Source: Bradyrhizobium viridifuturi
Lineage (GTDB): Bacteria > Pseudomonadota > Alphaproteobacteria > Rhizobiales > Xanthobacteraceae
DNA length: 64,000 bases
Assembly: GCF_001238275.1 (NCBI RefSeq)
Contig: NZ_LGTB01000036.1
Coordinates: 46,595-110,594, forward strand
Direction of reading: 5' to 3'
The notes below the pieces were generated by a model that saw only the letters and a list, made by a program, of their open reading frames with translations, ran no database searches and had not been told where the DNA came from. Shown piece by piece: positions 61,310-64,000 of this stretch. Position numbers and translations under genes: made by a program. Position 1 is the first letter of the stretch. The number at the start of each line of letters is the position of its first letter.

Positions 61310-62605
61310 ATGGACATCTCCATTCTGCTCGCGACCATGCTGCTCTGTTTCCTGATCGGTATGCCGATCGCCTACTCGCTGGCGATGGCGGCCATCGTCG
61401 GCGCCTTGTGGATCGGCATTCCGCTGGAGGCGGTGATGCTCAAGATCTCCGACGGCGTCAGCAAGGTCGCAATGCTGACGATCCCGTTCTTCGTGCTGGC
61501 CGGCGCGATCATGGCAGAGGGCGGCATGGCCCGCCGCCTGGTTGCGTTCGCCGACGCGCTGGTCGGGCTGACCCGTCTGCGCGGCGGCCTCTCGATCGTC
61601 AACGTGCTGGCGACGACATTCCTGAGCGGCATTTCCGGATCGGCCGTCGCCGATACGTCCGCGATCGGCTCGGTGATGATCCCGCAGATGGAGCGGAACG
61701 GCTATCCACGCGTGTTCGCGACCAACCTGACGATCACCTCGTCGGTGCAGGCCCTTCTGGTACCGCCGAGCCACAATGCAGTGCTCTACTCGCTGGCGAC
61801 GGGCGGAACGATTTCGATCAGCGCCCTCTTCATGGCCGGCGTATTCCCCGGGCTGCTGCTCGGCTTCTCGCTGATCATCCTGTGCCTCGCCGTCGCCTAT
61901 CGCGAGAAGCATCCGCACGGCCAGACCGTACCGGCCAAGGACGCAATCCGGATCGCCATCGACGCCTCCTGGGGCCTCGTCACCCTGGTCATCATCCTGG
62001 GCGGCATTCTCGGCGGAATCTTCACCGCGATCGAAGCCGGCGCGATCGCGTGCATCTGGGCCTTCTTCGTCACGATGTTCATCTATCGCGACTATCGCTG
62101 GCGCGACCTGCCGGTGCTGCTGCATCGCACGCTGCGTACCGTCGCGATGGTGATGACGCTGATCGCCTGCGCTTCCAGCGTCGGCTACATCATGGCCCTG
62201 ACCCAGATGCCGGCCAAGATGACCACCTTCTTCCTGTCGATCTCCGACAACAAGTACGTCATCCTGCTTCTGATCAACGTCCTGCTGCTGGTGCTCGGCA
62301 CGCTGGTCGACATGGCGCCATCAATCCTGATCGCAACGCCGATCCTGCTGCCGGTCATGAAGAACTTCGGCGTCGATCCGGTTCATTTCGGCATGATCAT
62401 GCTGCTCAATCTCGGTATCGGCCTGTGCCATCCGCCGGTCGGTGCGATCCTGTTCGTCGGCTGCGCGGTCGGCAAGGTCACCATCGAGCAGGTCATGCGC
62501 AAGATCTGGCCGTTCTACACGGTGATGTTCTTCGTCCTGATGTGCGTGACCTATCTGCCGGAAATCTCGCTCTGGCTGCCGCGGCAGCTTCAGGTCCTGC
62601 ACTGA
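61310..62605 (+). CDS. dctM: TRAP transporter large permease DctM
   Basis: 431 residues, ATG 61310 preceded by GAGG. About 12 membrane segments; the family markers are IPFFVLAGAIMAEGGMARRL, TFLSGISGSAVADTSAIGSV, PPSHNAVLYSLA and, near the end, LLNLGIGLCHPPVGAILFVG. DctM forms the transport pathway of the TRAP system. The usual length is about 425-440. The downstream gene starts 92 bases later, so the cyclase-family enzyme may belong to the same transcript. Confidence 0.94.
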   Translation: MDISILLATMLLCFLIGMPIAYSLAMAAIVGALWIGIPLEAVMLKISDGVSKVAMLTIPFFVLAGAIMAEGGMARRLVAFADALVGLTRLRGGLSIVNVLATTFLSGISGSAVADTSAIGSVMIPQMERNGYPRVFATNLTITSSVQALLVPPSHNAVLYSLATGGTISISALFMAGVFPGLLLGFSLIILCLAVAYREKHPHGQTVPAKDAIRIAIDASWGLVTLVIILGGILGGIFTAIEAGAIACIWAFFVTMFIYRDYRWRDLPVLLHRTLRTVAMVMTLIACASSVGYIMALTQMPAKMTTFFLSISDNKYVILLLINVLLLVLGTLVDMAPSILIATPILLPVMKNFGVDPVHFGMIMLLNLGIGLCHPPVGAILFVGCAVGKVTIEQVMRKIWPFYTVMFFVLMCVTYLPEISLWLPRQLQVLH

Positions 62606-62696
62606 GGGCAAGCGGCATCTTGCAGAACAGCCGCAAACGCGTCAGCATTGCCGCAGAAGCGCGCCTGCGCCAGCTCCGTCAAGAAAGGGCACCGCC

Positions 62697-63383
62697 GTGA
62701 GGATCATTGACCTGAGCCGGGAGCTCTATCACCGCACACCGAGCTATCCCGGCCATCCGCCAATCATGCACGGGATGTGGAAGAACCACGAGGAGGCGTT
62801 GGCGGAGTCGCGAAATGTCTATGGGCTGGCATCCATGTTCATTTCGATGCCCGACCACGGCGGAACCCACATCGACGCACCCCGGCATTTCGGCCCGAGC
62901 GGCATCCCGATCAATGAATACCCGCTGGAGAAGTGCATCGTCCCCGGCATCTGCCTCGACCTGCGCCACATTGCGCCGCGTGCCGAGATCACCCCATCTG
63001 ATCTCGACACGGCGGCGAAGGCGGCCGGGCAGCCGATCCCGAAGGGCGGCACCGTGCTGCTCTGCACCGGCCATCACGCGCGGACCTTTCCGCGCAAGGA
63101 ATATTCGACCGACAATTCCGGCGTCAATGTCGCGGCCACCGAGTGGCTGGCGAAACAGGGCATCGTCCATTTCGGCATCGACTCGATGCGGCCGGGCCCC
63201 GACAGCGACGAGAACCTGCTCGTCCACAAGGCCTGCCTCGACCTCGACATCACCCACATCGAGAGCCTGTGCAATCTCGAAGCCCTGCTGGGCGAAGGGC
63301 CGTTCACCTTCATCGGTCTGCCGATGAAGTGGCGCGGCGGCACCGCATCGCCGATCCGCGCGGTGGCGGTGTTCGATCTGTAG
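62697..63383 (+). CDS. Cyclase-family metal-dependent hydrolase (kynurenine formamidase/isatin hydrolase-like)
   Basis: 228 residues from GTG 62697 with AAAGGG seven bases upstream. The metal-binding signature is HGGTHIDAPRHFG near residues 54-66. A second conserved part is TVLLCTGHHARTF, followed by GVNVAATEWLAKQGIVHFGIDSM. The family contains kynurenine formamidases, isatin hydrolases and other amide or lactone hydrolases, so the substrate is not determined. Its place after dctPQM and opposite an SDR suggests that it opens or hydrolyses the imported compound. Confidence 0.87.
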   Translation: MRIIDLSRELYHRTPSYPGHPPIMHGMWKNHEEALAESRNVYGLASMFISMPDHGGTHIDAPRHFGPSGIPINEYPLEKCIVPGICLDLRHIAPRAEITPSDLDTAAKAAGQPIPKGGTVLLCTGHHARTFPRKEYSTDNSGVNVAATEWLAKQGIVHFGIDSMRPGPDSDENLLVHKACLDLDITHIESLCNLEALLGEGPFTFIGLPMKWRGGTASPIRAVAVFDL

Positions 63384-63411
63384 AAGTCGGGATGCGGATG
63401 AGGGATCTCCG

Positions 63412-64000
63412 ATGACAGGCAGCAGATCGGCCCCTCCCTCGCGTCGCACGATCCTGACGGCCGCTGGCGCGCTGGCGATCGCCGCCCTCACCCGGCAAGC
63501 AGTCGCCGCCGGCTATCCGGACCGTCCCGTCAAGATCATCGTGCCGTTCGCGCCGGGCGGACCGACCGACATCATGGCGCGCATCCTCGGCAGCCATCTC
63601 GGCGAAGCGCTCGGCGCCACCATCGTGGTCGAGAACCGTCCCGGCGGCGGCGGCAATATCGGGATCGGTCTTGCGGCGCATGCCGATCCCGACGGCTATA
63701 CCCTGCTGATCTCGTCGAGTGCCTTGGTCGTCAACCCGGGCCTCTACAGCAAGATTCCGTACGACCCCGACAAGGATTTTGCACCCATCGCCGAACTCGG
63801 CACCTCGCCGAACGTGATCCTGGTCGACCCGAAGCTCGGCATCAATTCAGTCGCCGACCTGGTTGCGCGCGCGAAGGCCAACCCGGACGAATTGAACTAT
63901 GCGAGCCCCGGCCTCGGGACGACGCCGCATCTCGCCGGAGAGTTGTTCAAGATCATCGGCCGGATCCAGATGACGCACGTGCCGTTCTCGGGCGCCGGTC
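63412..64000 (+). CDS. TTT-family periplasmic binding protein, cut by the window edge
   Basis: At least 196 codons from ATG 63412 with AGGGA six bases upstream. The N-terminus has an arginine pair and hydrophobic stretch (SRRTILTAAGALAIAAL), a signal peptide ending near AVAAG. The mature part begins YPDRPVKIIVPFAPGGPTD, the Bug signature, with IVVENRPGGGGNIG and NYASPGLGTTPHLAGELF further in. It follows the cyclase gene by 28 bases. Its relation to the TRAP system is unclear, since TTT and TRAP proteins do not mix. The C-terminal half is outside the window. Confidence 0.9.
   Translation, partial: MTGSRSAPPSRRTILTAAGALAIAALTRQAVAAGYPDRPVKIIVPFAPGGPTDIMARILGSHLGEALGATIVVENRPGGGGNIGIGLAAHADPDGYTLLISSSALVVNPGLYSKIPYDPDKDFAPIAELGTSPNVILVDPKLGINSVADLVARAKANPDELNYASPGLGTTPHLAGELFKIIGRIQMTHVPFSGAG

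Noticed and set aside
1..64000. tRNA, rRNA, CRISPR arrays, insertion sequences or prophage
   Set aside because: Read for repeats, transposase motifs and conserved RNA stretches; none could be supported, only the two intergenic palindromic repeats.

Overview
The window looks like chromosome of a GC-rich alphaproteobacterium, most likely Bradyrhizobium or a close Nitrobacteraceae relative. The reasons are the abundance of tripartite tricarboxylate (TTT) and TRAP binding proteins, GntR-type regulators, CoA-transferase and enoyl-CoA hydratase genes, and two intergenic palindromic repeats of the kind scattered through Bradyrhizobium genomes (recalled from memory, not searched). No rRNA, tRNA, CRISPR array, phage or insertion sequence was seen.

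Left part, 1-35.5 kb: a surface-polysaccharide locus. A regulatory pair, a winged-helix protein with a Rossmann-like tail (17925-18563) and a NusG/RfaH-like factor (17410-17925), heads a long leftward run. The run codes for a WbpB-like dehydrogenase, a WbpD-like acetyltransferase, a sugar epimerase, an asparagine-synthase-type amidotransferase, a Wzm/Wzt ABC exporter, methyltransferases, a three-part FemAB/deacetylase fusion, a phosphoesterase, an ATP-grasp enzyme, a DegT aminotransferase and two glycosyltransferases; the last runs off the left edge. Upstream lie a GT4 glycosyltransferase and a second amidotransferase. A divergent promoter region (21808-22100) separates these from two rightward glycosyltransferases. 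Three copies of a GTTCA-N5-TGAAC palindrome, two before the regulator and one in the divergent region, suggest a common regulon. A membrane-anchored beta-propeller-like protein follows. A second leftward run (26.7-35.5 kb) holds a Wzx-type flippase, a third (frameshifted) amidotransferase, glycosyltransferases, methyltransferases, an acyltransferase and an epimerase. Together these would make, amidate, methylate, acylate and export one or two glycans.

Right part, 35.8-64 kb: catabolic and transport genes of higher GC. It holds a CoA transferase (frameshifted); a TTT transporter whose subunits flank mtnP and mtnA (mtnA frameshifted); an enoyl-CoA hydratase; two serine-glyoxylate-type aminotransferases on either side of an MFS carrier; and a divergent GntR regulator, FAD/Fe-S 2-hydroxyacid dehydrogenase and GlcG-like protein. 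Next come a second enoyl-CoA hydratase, a molybdopterin oxidoreductase, orphan binding proteins, and a GntR-controlled TRAP transporter (dctP frameshifted) with an SDR and a cyclase-family hydrolase. A truncated TTT binding protein ends the window.

Four conserved genes (asnB-like, CoA transferase, mtnA, dctP) are each broken by what looks like a single missing base. Each has a total length one base short of a whole number of codons. Uncorrected sequencing indels are the simplest explanation, so these products should be treated as probably functional until resequenced.
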